DNA of 64,000 nucleotides from Clostridiales bacterium Firm_13 (GTDB lineage Bacteria; Bacillota; Clostridia; Saccharofermentanales; Saccharofermentanaceae): NCBI GenBank assembly GCA_001603035.1, contig LVAS01000059.1, positions 1 to 64,000 of the forward strand, read 5' to 3'. Shown piece by piece: positions 7,664 to 16,788 of this stretch (position 1 is its first letter; each line of letters starts with the position of its first letter). The notes under the pieces were generated by a model. It saw only the letters and a program-made list of their open reading frames with translations, ran no database searches and was not told where the DNA came from. The position numbers and the translations under genes were made by a program.

Positions 7664-9897
7664 GGCGAGGCGGTCGGGCTGGCCGCAGCGAAGTAAGGCT
7701 TTAGGACGACGTCTTCGGCGGGCATCGAAAAGGAATAACTTGCCGACGCGGTAATCAAATTGCCTCCCGCGTCTTTCCAGCCGACGAAAGTATAATTACT
7801 TGGAATACTGGTCACGACGGTAACCGTCGTTCCAACTGTATACGATCCCGCTCCGGTCATCGTTGCAAAAGAGGAACCCTGATCGGGAGCCATAATCGTC
7901 ACCGTATAGGACTCTTTCGAGAAAACGGGAGTCAAACGGTAATTTCGTGACGGCATCGTGAATGTGTAAGACGCATTGACGCTGACGACCGCCGAATTCT
8001 CGTCGAGCCAAGAGGTGAAATGATAGCCGGCAGAAGGAGTCGCCGACACGGTCACGGATGTACCTTCGTTGAAGGTTCCGCCGCCGGAAGACGATCCGCC
8101 TTCCGCACTCATTACGGTCAGAGTATAGGGTGCCGGCGTCGGCGTCGGCGTAATTCCGAACTGGCTGTTAATCGAGTCCTCGGCCGTCCCTACGATCAGA
8201 TTGACTCCGGACTTAGGATTGACCGGGGTTCCGGCGGCGGGATCGGAAGAAATAACATATTGTTGATCTTCCGAAAGGCCTGTCGCCGACGGCAGCACCG
8301 TAACCGTTCCGAGAAGAAGCGAATTCTGTTGGAGCGTCGCCTTGGCTGCGGTCAAAGACAGCGTCTTAAGATCCGGAATATTAACGGTTGACACGCCGGA
8401 ACTGACATAGAGAATAATGGTCTCTCCCGGACGAATCGTGCCGCCAGCGGCAGGCTCGGTGCGTACGACCATGCCTTTGTCGATTGTGCTGCTGTCTTCC
8501 GCGCGTACCGACACGGCGACCCCTTTCAGCGTCAACTCGTCGTTCACCGTCTGTTGGTCCATGCCGGCATAATCAGGAATTGTAATGGATTCTTCGGAAA
8601 CACTGACAACCAACTCCAAGGTATGGAGGCCGTTGCCCGGCTTGATAACGACACCCGGGGAAAGACTCTGGTGAATGACAATACCGGGGTCATATTCCGT
8701 CGACACCTGGGTCGTGATCGTATACGTGACACTGGCGGCGTCAAGCTTACTCTGCACTTCGGTGATCGGCGATCCCACATAGTTCTCGATGGTAAAACTC
8801 TGTTCTTTCGAGTTGGAAAGACTGTCCGTAACCATCTTGGTTACCAGATAAACGGTTCCGAGAAGAACGCCGAGAATGACGGTGATAAGCAAAATGACAA
8901 GAACATTATCCTTTGTACGAGAACGACGCCTCTTTTCAATCGAGTGTTCGATATCGCGAAGTTTGCCGTAATTCGGATCGCTACGCATCGATTGCACTTG
9001 TCCCGTAGGGGCTTCGTATATGTCCTGTCGGGAGATAACTCCGTAGGATCCGTTGGGATCAACCATCAGGGCGTCGAGCTCAGAAACCATATCGTGAACT
9101 GTAATATAGCGAAGATCGATCGGCTTCTGCATGCTTTTGCGGATGATCGCGTCGAGTCCGGCAGGAAGGCCCGGAACAAAAGACGAGGCGAGCGGCGGCG
9201 TTTCCTGTAAGTGTTTAATCGCGATCGCGACAGGTGTTTCACCGTCAAAAGGAACTCGTCCCGTAACCATCTCAAAGAGAAGAACGCCCAGGGAATAAAT
9301 ATCTGTCGAGGGTCCGACCATCGCGCCGCGCGCCTGCTCCGGAGAAAAATAATGGACTGATCCGAGAGCTCCGCCCGAGGTTAGAGTAATCGTGTTACTC
9401 GAAGCGGCTCGCGCGATTCCGAAATCGGTAACCTTGGCGATTCGGTCTCTTGTAATGAGAATATTGTGCGGCTTGATATCCCGGTGAACGATCCCGTTCT
9501 GGTGGGCGTGGTCCAGGGCGATTCCGACCTGAATGGCAATCGGCACGGCGACGCGCCAATCGAGATGACCGTTTTGCGTAATCAGTTCCTTGACGGTAAT
9601 ACCCTCGACATACTCCTGGACCATATATCGAAGCTCGCCTTCCTGCCCGACTCCCAAAACGCGAACGATATTCGGATGCGAAAGAAGGGCAGCCGACTTA
9701 GCCTCCGTATCAAAGCGTTTAATGAATTCTTCGTCCGCCGTATACTCCGGCTTCAAAATCTTAATCGCGACCTGAATGCCGGACGTCATATCAAAGGCAA
9801 GATACACGTTCGCCATCCCGCCGCTTCCGAGCAGCCGGGCAATGCGGTAACGTCCGCCGAGAATCATACCCTCCGGGCCGGAACTGGAAACACTCAT
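7660..9897 (-). CDS. prkC: PASTA-domain Ser/Thr kinase with two C-terminal InlB-type B-repeats
   Basis: Membrane Hanks-type kinase that senses cell-wall muropeptides or lipid II and phosphorylates growth and division proteins. The kinase domain spans about residues 15-275 with Lys46, HRDIKPHN (Asp140) and DFG at 158-160. A transmembrane helix lies at 331-354, followed by three extracellular PASTA repeats (about 368-570). Unusually, two repeats with the pattern of InlB B-repeats follow (about 590-740), each with a GW/SW-type core (FTSWLDENSAV, FVGWKDAGGNL). At 745 aa it is longer than typical PrkC. It overlaps prpC and rsgA by 4 nt. Function of the extra repeats is not known; wall or surface contact is an inference. 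Confidence 0.95.
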   Translation of the reverse strand: MSVSSSGPEGMILGGRYRIARLLGSGGMANVYLAFDMTSGIQVAIKILKPEYTADEEFIKRFDTEAKSAALLSHPNIVRVLGVGQEGELRYMVQEYVEGITVKELITQNGHLDWRVAVPIAIQVGIALDHAHQNGIVHRDIKPHNILITRDRIAKVTDFGIARAASSNTITLTSGGALGSVHYFSPEQARGAMVGPSTDIYSLGVLLFEMVTGRVPFDGETPVAIAIKHLQETPPLASSFVPGLPAGLDAIIRKSMQKPIDLRYITVHDMVSELDALMVDPNGSYGVISRQDIYEAPTGQVQSMRSDPNYGKLRDIEHSIEKRRRSRTKDNVLVILLITVILGVLLGTVYLVTKMVTDSLSNSKEQSFTIENYVGSPITEVQSKLDAASVTYTITTQVSTEYDPGIVIHQSLSPGVVIKPGNGLHTLELVVSVSEESITIPDYAGMDQQTVNDELTLKGVAVSVRAEDSSTIDKGMVVRTEPAAGGTIRPGETIILYVSSGVSTVNIPDLKTLSLTAAKATLQQNSLLLGTVTVLPSATGLSEDQQYVISSDPAAGTPVNPKSGVNLIVGTAEDSINSQFGITPTPTPAPYTLTVMSAEGGSSSGGGTFNEGTSVTVSATPSAGYHFTSWLDENSAVVSVNASYTFTMPSRNYRLTPVFSKESYTVTIMAPDQGSSFATMTGAGSYTVGTTVTVVTSIPSNYTFVGWKDAGGNLITASASYSFSMPAEDVVLKPYFAAASPTASP

Positions 9898-10649
9898 ATT
9901 GTCTCTTTCGCCCTTTCTCTGTCACAATGAATCAAAATGACTGTAACGTTGTCTTTCCCGCCCGCCTGATTTGCCGCAGCGACAAGTTGATCCGCGCATG
10001 CCCCCAGGTCCTTATGTCTACGCAGAATTGATCGAATGGTTTCTTCGTCAACATACCCGTAGAGCCCATCCGAACACATAAGAATCAGATCGCCTTCGGA
10101 AATGTCGAAAGAATATGTGTCCGGGGACATATACTCATTCACGCCGAGAGACTTGACAAGGATATGACGCTTGGGGTGCGTCAAAGCCTCTTCTTCCGTA
10201 ATGGAACCCGCGTCGATCAACTCCTGAACGAGAGTGTGGTCAACAGTAAGACGATTGAGAGAGGATCCGTGTAACAAATAGACACGACAATCACCGATAT
10301 GAGACAGATAAAGACGCCAGTCCCTCAGTACCGCAATCGTCAGAGTGGTCCCCATCCCCTTATTCTCGGACTTATCCAACGATTCAAGATATACCTTAAC
10401 ATTCGCCTTTTCAACCATAAGGTGAAGAACATCTTCAATTTCACGTTTGGTTCTGGCCGCCTCAAGTTCTCTTGGAAGAGACGAAAGAACATACTCTACG
10501 GCTGTCCGGCTGGCGAGTTCACCGTAAGCGTGCCCGCCCATGCCGTCCGCAATGACAAAGACAGCGTCGTCTCCCGCTTCGAGGGCGGCGTGGAAATCTT
10601 CATTGTTGCCCCGGACAAGGCCTTTATCCGTCGCAGTGACATACCTCAT
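9894..10649 (-). CDS. prpC: PP2C-type protein phosphatase, partner of PrkC
   Basis: Metal-dependent Ser/Thr phosphatase that reverses PrkC phosphorylation. The PPM motifs are visible: NNEDFHAAL, VIADGMGGHAYGE (metal Asp/Gly), SHIGDCRVYLL, LILMCSDGLYGYV and GGKDNVTVILI. A longer frame starts at 10691, but the ATG at 10649 overlaps the rlmN stop as ATGA and matches the family's N-terminus (MRYVTATDKGLVR), giving 251 aa. Directly upstream of prkC, as in most Firmicutes. Confidence 0.95.
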   Translation of the reverse strand: MRYVTATDKGLVRGNNEDFHAALEAGDDAVFVIADGMGGHAYGELASRTAVEYVLSSLPRELEAARTKREIEDVLHLMVEKANVKVYLESLDKSENKGMGTTLTIAVLRDWRLYLSHIGDCRVYLLHGSSLNRLTVDHTLVQELIDAGSITEEEALTHPKRHILVKSLGVNEYMSPDTYSFDISEGDLILMCSDGLYGYVDEETIRSILRRHKDLGACADQLVAAANQAGGKDNVTVILIHCDRERAKETI

Positions 10650-11680
10650 ATCGTTTCTCTTTCCTGTATTCCTCTTCGAAGCTGCCCGCAAGCGGCTTGA
10701 ATATCCGATCCCATTTCTCTTCGCAGAGTCACATTCATACCGAGTTTCTCCAAAATCTCCTGAAAACTCCGAACTCTCTCGGAGGAGCTTCGGTGATACG
10801 CGCTGCCGGGGAATTCATTGGCGGCGATCAGGTTAACGTGGCAGTGGACGCCTCGCAATAAAGAATAGAGTGCCCTCGCCTGTTCGGGATTGTCGTTCAC
10901 GCCGCTGAACAAGGAGTATTCGAAAGTAATCCGGCGACCTGTCTCTTCCGTATATCGACGGCAAGCATCGATCAACTCCTTCAGCGTATATATTCTCGCG
11001 GCGGGCATAAGTTCCGCACGTAATCGATCATCAGGCGCATGCAAAGATACGGAGAGATTCACTTGCAGATTGACATGCATAAATTCTAACATCTGGGGAA
11101 CCAGTCCGCAAGTTGAGACCGTTATGTGCCGAGCACCGAGATTCAGACCTTCCGGGGCATTTGCCATATGCAAAAAAGCGATAAGATTGTCATAATTATC
11201 AAACGGTTCGCCGATCCCCATCACAACGACGCTTCGAATCCTCTCCCCGATCAAATCCGCAACGACGGTGATTTGGCCGAGCATCTCTCCCGGAGTCAAA
11301 TTCCTTCCGAAACCCGCGGCGGCAGAGGCACAGAAGGAGCAGCCCATCCGGCAGCCGGATTGGGACGAGATACAGACAGATACCCCCGTCTTATACCACA
11401 TCGCCACCGTTTCGATAATATGTCCGTCGTGAAGGCGGAAGACGAACTTGCGTGTGCCGTCATTTTCGGATCGAAACTCTTGTTGAAGAGTAAGGACAGG
11501 CAACACAAAATCCTCTCGAATCGCTTTTCTTAAATCCAGCGGGAGATTCTGCATACGGTCAAGGTCCTGAACCCCTTTGGAACAAAATGAATAGATTTGT
11601 GCCGCCCGATATTTCGGAACCCCTTTGCTCTTTGTCCAAGCTTCCCAGTCCGCGAGCCCGTAATCAAAAATCGTATTCAT
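10646..11680 (-). CDS. rlmN: 23S rRNA (A2503)/tRNA (A37) C2-methyltransferase
   Basis: Radical-SAM enzyme that methylates C2 of an adenosine in 23S rRNA and some tRNAs. The CxxxCxxC cluster motif is in SGCRMGCSFCASA, and the second catalytic Cys is in the C-terminal MGSDIQAACGQL. VVMGIGEPFDNYDNL and ITFEYSLFSGVND are further family blocks. Length 344 aa. It overlaps rsmB by 4 nt and prpC by 4 nt. Confidence 0.96.
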   Translation of the reverse strand: MNTIFDYGLADWEAWTKSKGVPKYRAAQIYSFCSKGVQDLDRMQNLPLDLRKAIREDFVLPVLTLQQEFRSENDGTRKFVFRLHDGHIIETVAMWYKTGVSVCISSQSGCRMGCSFCASAAAGFGRNLTPGEMLGQITVVADLIGERIRSVVVMGIGEPFDNYDNLIAFLHMANAPEGLNLGARHITVSTCGLVPQMLEFMHVNLQVNLSVSLHAPDDRLRAELMPAARIYTLKELIDACRRYTEETGRRITFEYSLFSGVNDNPEQARALYSLLRGVHCHVNLIAANEFPGSAYHRSSSERVRSFQEILEKLGMNVTLRREMGSDIQAACGQLRRGIQERETI

Positions 11681-13062
11681 TCCGTCTCCCTCCTAAGTCT
11701 CGCGATGAAAAACCCGTCGCACGCGTCGTCGTCCGGCAAAAGTGTCATATACCCTTCGTTCGCTTCCGTCTTATGTCGAGAAGCACGAAGCCCGAGAGCT
11801 TCCGGGACCCTTTCCGGGAACGGGTACGGGGCAAAATCAGGATGATTGGCAAGAAATGTCTCCATCTGGCTTTGGTTCTCGAGAGGATTGATCGTACAGG
11901 TAGAATAAAGAAGCGTCCCGCCCGGCCGAACAAATTCCGCCGCGTGCGCAAGAATCGTTTTCTGCACTTCAACCAGTTCCATAATGGCGGCATATGTCAT
12001 TGTACTTCGAATCTCCGGCTTCTTTCGAAGCAGACCGAGACCGCTGCAAGGAACATCCGCCAACACCGAGTCAAACCGTGTCGGACAGCCTTCGGGAAGA
12101 CTGTCGGGAGTAAGCTTCGTCGCGTCGGCTACAATCGTATCAATGGATCGAAGTAAGAGTCGAGCTTGATTCTCTTCGACCAGCGCGAGCCTTGATTCTT
12201 TGATATCGGCGGCGATGATCCGACCGTCATCCCCGATCAGTTCAGCCAGATGGCATGCTTTGCCGCCGGGAGCCGAACAGATATCCAGAATCCGGTCTCC
12301 TCGCATCGGATTCAAAATATAGGCGGCCATCATTGCCGCTTCGTCTTGAATCATAAAGAGTCCGTCTTGAAAAGACGGGAGCGTCGACAGCGGCGTCCCC
12401 AGAAGATCCAGTTGAAGTGCGTCGGGAAAGAATACTCCCGGCTTTACGTCGACTCCCTCGGCTTCAAGAATACGAGTAAGCTTCTCCGGTGTGGTCCGAA
12501 GTCGATTAACCCGAGCGCAAAGAGCCGGAGAAGTAAGCATGGCGGATGCGACGCTCTCCGCCTTCTCCCTGCCAAACCACTTGATAAAGCAGCCGGAAAG
12601 CTCCCGGTTCAAGGAATATCGAACATCAAACTTCTCTTTTTCTGACGGAATGGTCCCGTTCTCCATTGAATCGGCAAATTTGCGCAACACCGCATTGACA
12701 AGTCCGGCACTTCCGGAATGCGTCACCTCTCTTGCCAATGTGACCGTCTCGTTCACTGCCGCAAAGGTGGGGATATTCTTGGAATAGAGCAATTGCCAGG
12801 CACCCATGCGAAGAAGGACGAGAACCTGCACGTCAAGCTGAGCAAGCGAACCGCGAATACATGTTGAAAGATATTGATCCAGCGTATAACTTCTTGTAAG
12901 GACACCGTAAAAAAGAGCAATCGCGAACTTTCTGTCGCGCGGCTCCATACGAAGGAAAGAAGGATCCGCACGTGAAACGAGATTCGAATACGCGCCTTTC
13001 CCGACAACCTCGGTTAACATGCGAAAAGACAGAAGGCGTGCGGAGTCGGCTCGAGACGTCAT
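11677..13062 (-). CDS. rsmB: 16S rRNA (C967) m5C methyltransferase
   Basis: RNA cytosine-5 methyltransferase with an N-terminal NusB-like RNA-binding domain (about 1-140) and a C-terminal Rossmann methyltransferase. Diagnostic blocks are DICSAPGGKACHL (SAM), DVPCSGLGLLRKKPE with the release Cys, and YSTCTINPLENQ with the nucleophilic Cys. 461 aa. Its start overlaps the fmt stop by 4 nt. The position between fmt and rlmN is the standard firmicute order. Confidence 0.95.
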   Translation of the reverse strand: MTSRADSARLLSFRMLTEVVGKGAYSNLVSRADPSFLRMEPRDRKFAIALFYGVLTRSYTLDQYLSTCIRGSLAQLDVQVLVLLRMGAWQLLYSKNIPTFAAVNETVTLAREVTHSGSAGLVNAVLRKFADSMENGTIPSEKEKFDVRYSLNRELSGCFIKWFGREKAESVASAMLTSPALCARVNRLRTTPEKLTRILEAEGVDVKPGVFFPDALQLDLLGTPLSTLPSFQDGLFMIQDEAAMMAAYILNPMRGDRILDICSAPGGKACHLAELIGDDGRIIAADIKESRLALVEENQARLLLRSIDTIVADATKLTPDSLPEGCPTRFDSVLADVPCSGLGLLRKKPEIRSTMTYAAIMELVEVQKTILAHAAEFVRPGGTLLYSTCTINPLENQSQMETFLANHPDFAPYPFPERVPEALGLRASRHKTEANEGYMTLLPDDDACDGFFIARLRRETE

Positions 13063-14033
13063 GACTGTGCTCCGTCAAAACGGATACCCGCCTGAAAATT
13101 ATGCGCACATTCCCGCACATTTAACTTCTTACAAGAAGCGGGCTGAACGGATAACAGTTGCAGACACCCTTCCCCACAGGCGACAAAAAGCTCTGTCTTT
13201 GTCGCTTCGATCAGAGTTCCCGGGAGGGCTTCTCCGTGTTCGTTCCGATATCGAACGACTCTCTCTTCCGCGTCCGCCGGAACAATCGCGTCATAAATCT
13301 TGATTCGGTCGCCGCGCTGATAGGTGTAAGCACCGGGCCAATCGGAGAGCGCGCGGATCTGATTACAAATCGATCGCGCAGATCGATTCCAGTCAATGTT
13401 GCCCTGTTCCTTACGAATTGGCGGAGAGTAGGTCGCGAGAGAATCATCTTGTTTTTCCGGCGTAATCTCGCCGCGAATCCAACGCGGAAGCGTGTCGGTC
13501 AGAAGCTTCGCGCCGCAGTCGGCAAGGGATCGAACCAGATCGGAGTAATGCGCGCTGGGAGGTATACATACTTCGGAACGCGAAATCATATCGCCGGTAT
13601 CCATTCCGACATCCATTCGCATCAAGGTTACCCCGGTAACCGCATCTCCGTTCATGATCGCCCATTGGATAGGAGCGGCCCCGCGGTAGCGGGGCAACAA
13701 AGATGCGTGTACGTTGAGGCAGCCGAGCGGAGGAATCGAAAGAATCGCTTCGGGAAGGATCTTCCCGTATGCCGCCGTGACAAGCAGATCGGGGCTAAGA
13801 CCTTCAATCATATCGAGGGCCTCCTGATTGCGCAGCGAAGAGGGTTGAAAAACGGGTATGCCCAGCGATTCAGCCATGACTTTCGCGGGCGGCGCCGTCA
13901 GTGTCATGTGGCGACCGGTCGGCTTGTCAGGCTGCGAAAAGCACGCGACAACATTAAAACCCTCCCGGTGTAACGCCGCAAGAATGGTAGCGGAGAATTC
14001 GGGAGTTCCCATGAAGATGATTCGCTTATTCAA
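13059..14033 (-). CDS. fmt: Methionyl-tRNA formyltransferase
   Basis: Formylates initiator Met-tRNA using 10-formyl-THF. Recognised from NKRIIFMGTPEFS, the SLLPRYRGAAPIQWAIMNGD catalytic region (Asn-His-Asp triad area), and a C-terminal tRNA-binding domain. The open frame runs further upstream, but TTG at 14033-14031, just inside the end of def and preceded by GGAGGAG, gives the family-like N-terminus and 324 aa, so I chose it. This couples fmt translation to def. Start choice is moderately certain; identity is firm. Confidence 0.93.
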   Translation of the reverse strand: MNKRIIFMGTPEFSATILAALHREGFNVVACFSQPDKPTGRHMTLTAPPAKVMAESLGIPVFQPSSLRNQEALDMIEGLSPDLLVTAAYGKILPEAILSIPPLGCLNVHASLLPRYRGAAPIQWAIMNGDAVTGVTLMRMDVGMDTGDMISRSEVCIPPSAHYSDLVRSLADCGAKLLTDTLPRWIRGEITPEKQDDSLATYSPPIRKEQGNIDWNRSARSICNQIRALSDWPGAYTYQRGDRIKIYDAIVPADAEERVVRYRNEHGEALPGTLIEATKTELFVACGEGCLQLLSVQPASCKKLNVRECAHNFQAGIRFDGAQS

Positions 14034-14493
14034 CGGTCTTATTCTCCTCCACGAGCTTATCGGTAAAGAGAATGCCGTCCAGATGATCATACTCGTGGCA
14101 AATGCAGATCGCCAAATACCCTTCAGCCTTCATTTCAAAAGGGTCTCCGTGTCTGTCCAGCGCTCGGATACGAACAAATTCCGGACGTTCAACCATACCG
14201 GATTTACCGGGGACAGAAAGACAACCCTCTTCCGACAGGACCGTCCCCTTCTTCTCAAGAATCTCCGGATTGATAAAAGTATGGAGTCCGGTTCCGTCCC
14301 CGACATCGCAAATGAAAATTCTCTTCAGAACCCCCACCTGCACGGCGGCGAGACCGACCCCTCTGTTATCGAGGCGCATCGTGTCTTCCATATCATCAAG
14401 AAGCATCCGGATTCTGTCGTCGACAACGGCGACCTCTCGCGAACGCTTGCGTAAAATATCGTCTCCGACCGTTACAATTTCTCTTAGTGCCAT
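14026..14493 (-). CDS. def: Peptide deformylase
   Basis: Removes the N-formyl group from nascent proteins; the metal is held by Cys and two His. The three motifs are RGVGLAAVQVG, EEGCLSVPG and HEYDHLDG. Motif 1 has Val where many homologs have Pro. Frame extends to 14544, but the ATG at 14493 has AAAGGAG 7 nt upstream and gives the normal 155 aa. It sits between priA and fmt, so formylation and deformylation are encoded together. Confidence 0.95.
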   Translation of the reverse strand: MALREIVTVGDDILRKRSREVAVVDDRIRMLLDDMEDTMRLDNRGVGLAAVQVGVLKRIFICDVGDGTGLHTFINPEILEKKGTVLSEEGCLSVPGKSGMVERPEFVRIRALDRHGDPFEMKAEGYLAICICHEYDHLDGILFTDKLVEENKTVE

Positions 14494-14527
14494 GCTGAAT
14501 CTCCTTTGGATCTTTTCAATATTCATT

Positions 14528-16756
14528 CTACCATAAAGGATCAATATCCAAACTGATCGGGATACCGATCCGATCGCATTCCGCCTGAAGCGCGTTAAAA
14601 ATCGCGGAAAGAGAGGCCTTTTTATCGGCTTTCAGATTCATGCGCGAGCGATATCGGTCACGAACCTTATAGAGAGGCGCGGGAATCGGTCCGTAAATCT
14701 CGAATCCGTGACCCGGGTACCGATCCACGCACGTCTCGAGTATCGCCCGCACTTTTTCGGCGGTTGTGTTTGTCTCGGATTCGCTCGACATCGAGACCAA
14801 AATGCTGCCGAGAGCTCGAAAAGGCGGATAGCCGAGCCTTCTCCGATACTCAATCTCATTTCGGTAAAAGGCTTCATAATTCTGTGATGCCGCCGCGAGA
14901 ACAATGTCGTCATCCGGCTGATAAGTCTGAACAAATACGAGGCCCGGTTTTTCGCCGCGTCCGGCGCGACCCGACGCCTGCGTAATTAGCTGAAAGGCTC
15001 TTTCCCCCGCCCGAAAATCAGAAGCCCGGATCAACATATCGGCGGAAAGAATCCCCACGACGGTAACGTTCGGAAAGTCATGCCCTTTTGCGATCATCTG
15101 CGTTCCGATCAGAACCGATGCCTCGCCTTCACGAAAAAGGCGGAGAATTCGCTCGTGCGCGTCTTTTCCGGACGTCGTATCCTGATCCATTCGAATCGGA
15201 ATAATTCCCGGAAATTCCTGCCGCACGAGCTCTTCTAATTGCTGTGTGCCGATGCCGAATTTGCCTTGCACCGTACTTCCGCAGGACGGACATTCCTCGG
15301 GAACCGGCAGAATCTGTCCGCAATAATGACAGATCAGACTGGGGCGCGCGGATCTCTTCATCGTATGGAGCGTCATCGCGACCGAACAATGCGGGCAAGT
15401 GACCGCCTGACCGCAGGATCGGCAGAGAACCATACTTGAATACCCACGTTTATTGAGGAAGAGAATGACCTGTTCTTTCTTTTCGAATGCTTCCGTCATG
15501 GCATCACGGAGCGCGCGACTGAAGACGGAGCGATTCCGATGGCGAAGTTCTTCGCGCATATCGACAATACACGTGCGCGGAATAAGGGCTTTGCCGACGC
15601 GTTCCGGAAGACGGATCATCTGTGTATATCCCTTTTCAGCCGCATAGAATGTCTCGACGGAGGGGGTTGCCGAACCGAGTACAAGGGTTGCACCGAGAAC
15701 TTTGGCCCGATAGCGCGCGACATCCCGCACATGATATCTTGGATGTGTCTCCGACTTGTACGAGGAATCCTGTTCTTCGTCAATCAAAATCAGACGGAGG
15801 TTCGGAAGCGGCGCGAAGATCGAGGACCTCGCGCCGACAACCACGCGGGCTTTCCCCGTGCGAATCCGATTCCATTGTTCATATCGCTCTTTGGGAGTCA
15901 GTCGACTGTGGAGAACCGCAGTCATTCCCGGAAAACGCGCCGTTATCCAAGAGATCATCTGCGGTGTCAAAGATATCTCAGGCACAAGGAAAAGGATCGT
16001 TCCCTCTTCTTCAAGGATCTTGGCCGCCGCCTGCAGATAGACCTCGGTCTTCCCGCTTCCCGTCACACCGTAAAGAAGAAATTCTTGCCCCGGTGTCGCG
16101 TGAAGTATCTTTTCGGCCGCATCTTTTTGGGAAGAAGACAAAACGAAAGGAACCTGCGCCTCGTCCGGAAGATTGCACGCGGGGCTCTCCGCCGCCTTCG
16201 GATTTCGCTTGACAATGCGAATCAAGCCCTTCTTGCGAAGGGTGTCGATCGGAGATCGCGAGACAGAAAGCGCACTCATAATCTCGCTTACGGAGGCTTC
16301 TTCACATTCAAGTAAAAGTTCGAGAATCCGCACCTGCAAGAGGCTGTCAATCGCACCGCATTCAAGAGCCGCCACCGCCTCTTCCGGATCGGAAAGAATC
16401 GCCGTCTGCCGGCCGGAATCCGCCCTCGCGGAGGCAAGCGACGGGACCATCAGGCGGATCGCGTCGCCGTATGTGCAAGAGTACCGCATCCGAAGGAACG
16501 GGAGCAAGCGGAATTGATCTTCTTTGAGGACGGGAATCGGATCCAGAATCCGGCTTATGAACTTAAGCGTATATTCCGATTCGACATCTTCTGAAATCGC
16601 CGCGACAACCGCCGTTTCCGGACGATTTCCGGCTCCGAAAGGGACTTCGACATATTGCCCGACAAGAACCTGTCCGACAAGATGATCGGGAATTCGATAA
16701 TCGAAAGAGCGGTCGGTCGCGCGGACCGAATCGCGAAGATACACGGACACTTGCAC
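14528..16756 (-). CDS. priA: Primosomal replication restart helicase
   Basis: 3'-5' helicase that reloads the replisome at stalled forks. It has an N-terminal fork-binding domain, a helicase core with GVTGSGKTEVYLQ (Walker A), DEEQDSSYKSE (Walker B) and a zinc region of paired cysteines (CRSCGQAVTCPHC, CHYCG, CPSCGS). Motif ASGRAGRGEKPG marks the C-terminal helicase lobe. 742 aa, normal length. First gene of the priA-thiN run; it starts 33 nt after polC. Confidence 0.96.
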   Translation of the reverse strand: MQVSVYLRDSVRATDRSFDYRIPDHLVGQVLVGQYVEVPFGAGNRPETAVVAAISEDVESEYTLKFISRILDPIPVLKEDQFRLLPFLRMRYSCTYGDAIRLMVPSLASARADSGRQTAILSDPEEAVAALECGAIDSLLQVRILELLLECEEASVSEIMSALSVSRSPIDTLRKKGLIRIVKRNPKAAESPACNLPDEAQVPFVLSSSQKDAAEKILHATPGQEFLLYGVTGSGKTEVYLQAAAKILEEEGTILFLVPEISLTPQMISWITARFPGMTAVLHSRLTPKERYEQWNRIRTGKARVVVGARSSIFAPLPNLRLILIDEEQDSSYKSETHPRYHVRDVARYRAKVLGATLVLGSATPSVETFYAAEKGYTQMIRLPERVGKALIPRTCIVDMREELRHRNRSVFSRALRDAMTEAFEKKEQVILFLNKRGYSSMVLCRSCGQAVTCPHCSVAMTLHTMKRSARPSLICHYCGQILPVPEECPSCGSTVQGKFGIGTQQLEELVRQEFPGIIPIRMDQDTTSGKDAHERILRLFREGEASVLIGTQMIAKGHDFPNVTVVGILSADMLIRASDFRAGERAFQLITQASGRAGRGEKPGLVFVQTYQPDDDIVLAAASQNYEAFYRNEIEYRRRLGYPPFRALGSILVSMSSESETNTTAEKVRAILETCVDRYPGHGFEIYGPIPAPLYKVRDRYRSRMNLKADKKASLSAIFNALQAECDRIGIPISLDIDPLW

Positions 16757-16788
16757 TTTTCTTTCCGCCTCCTTTCTCGCGTTTTCGA

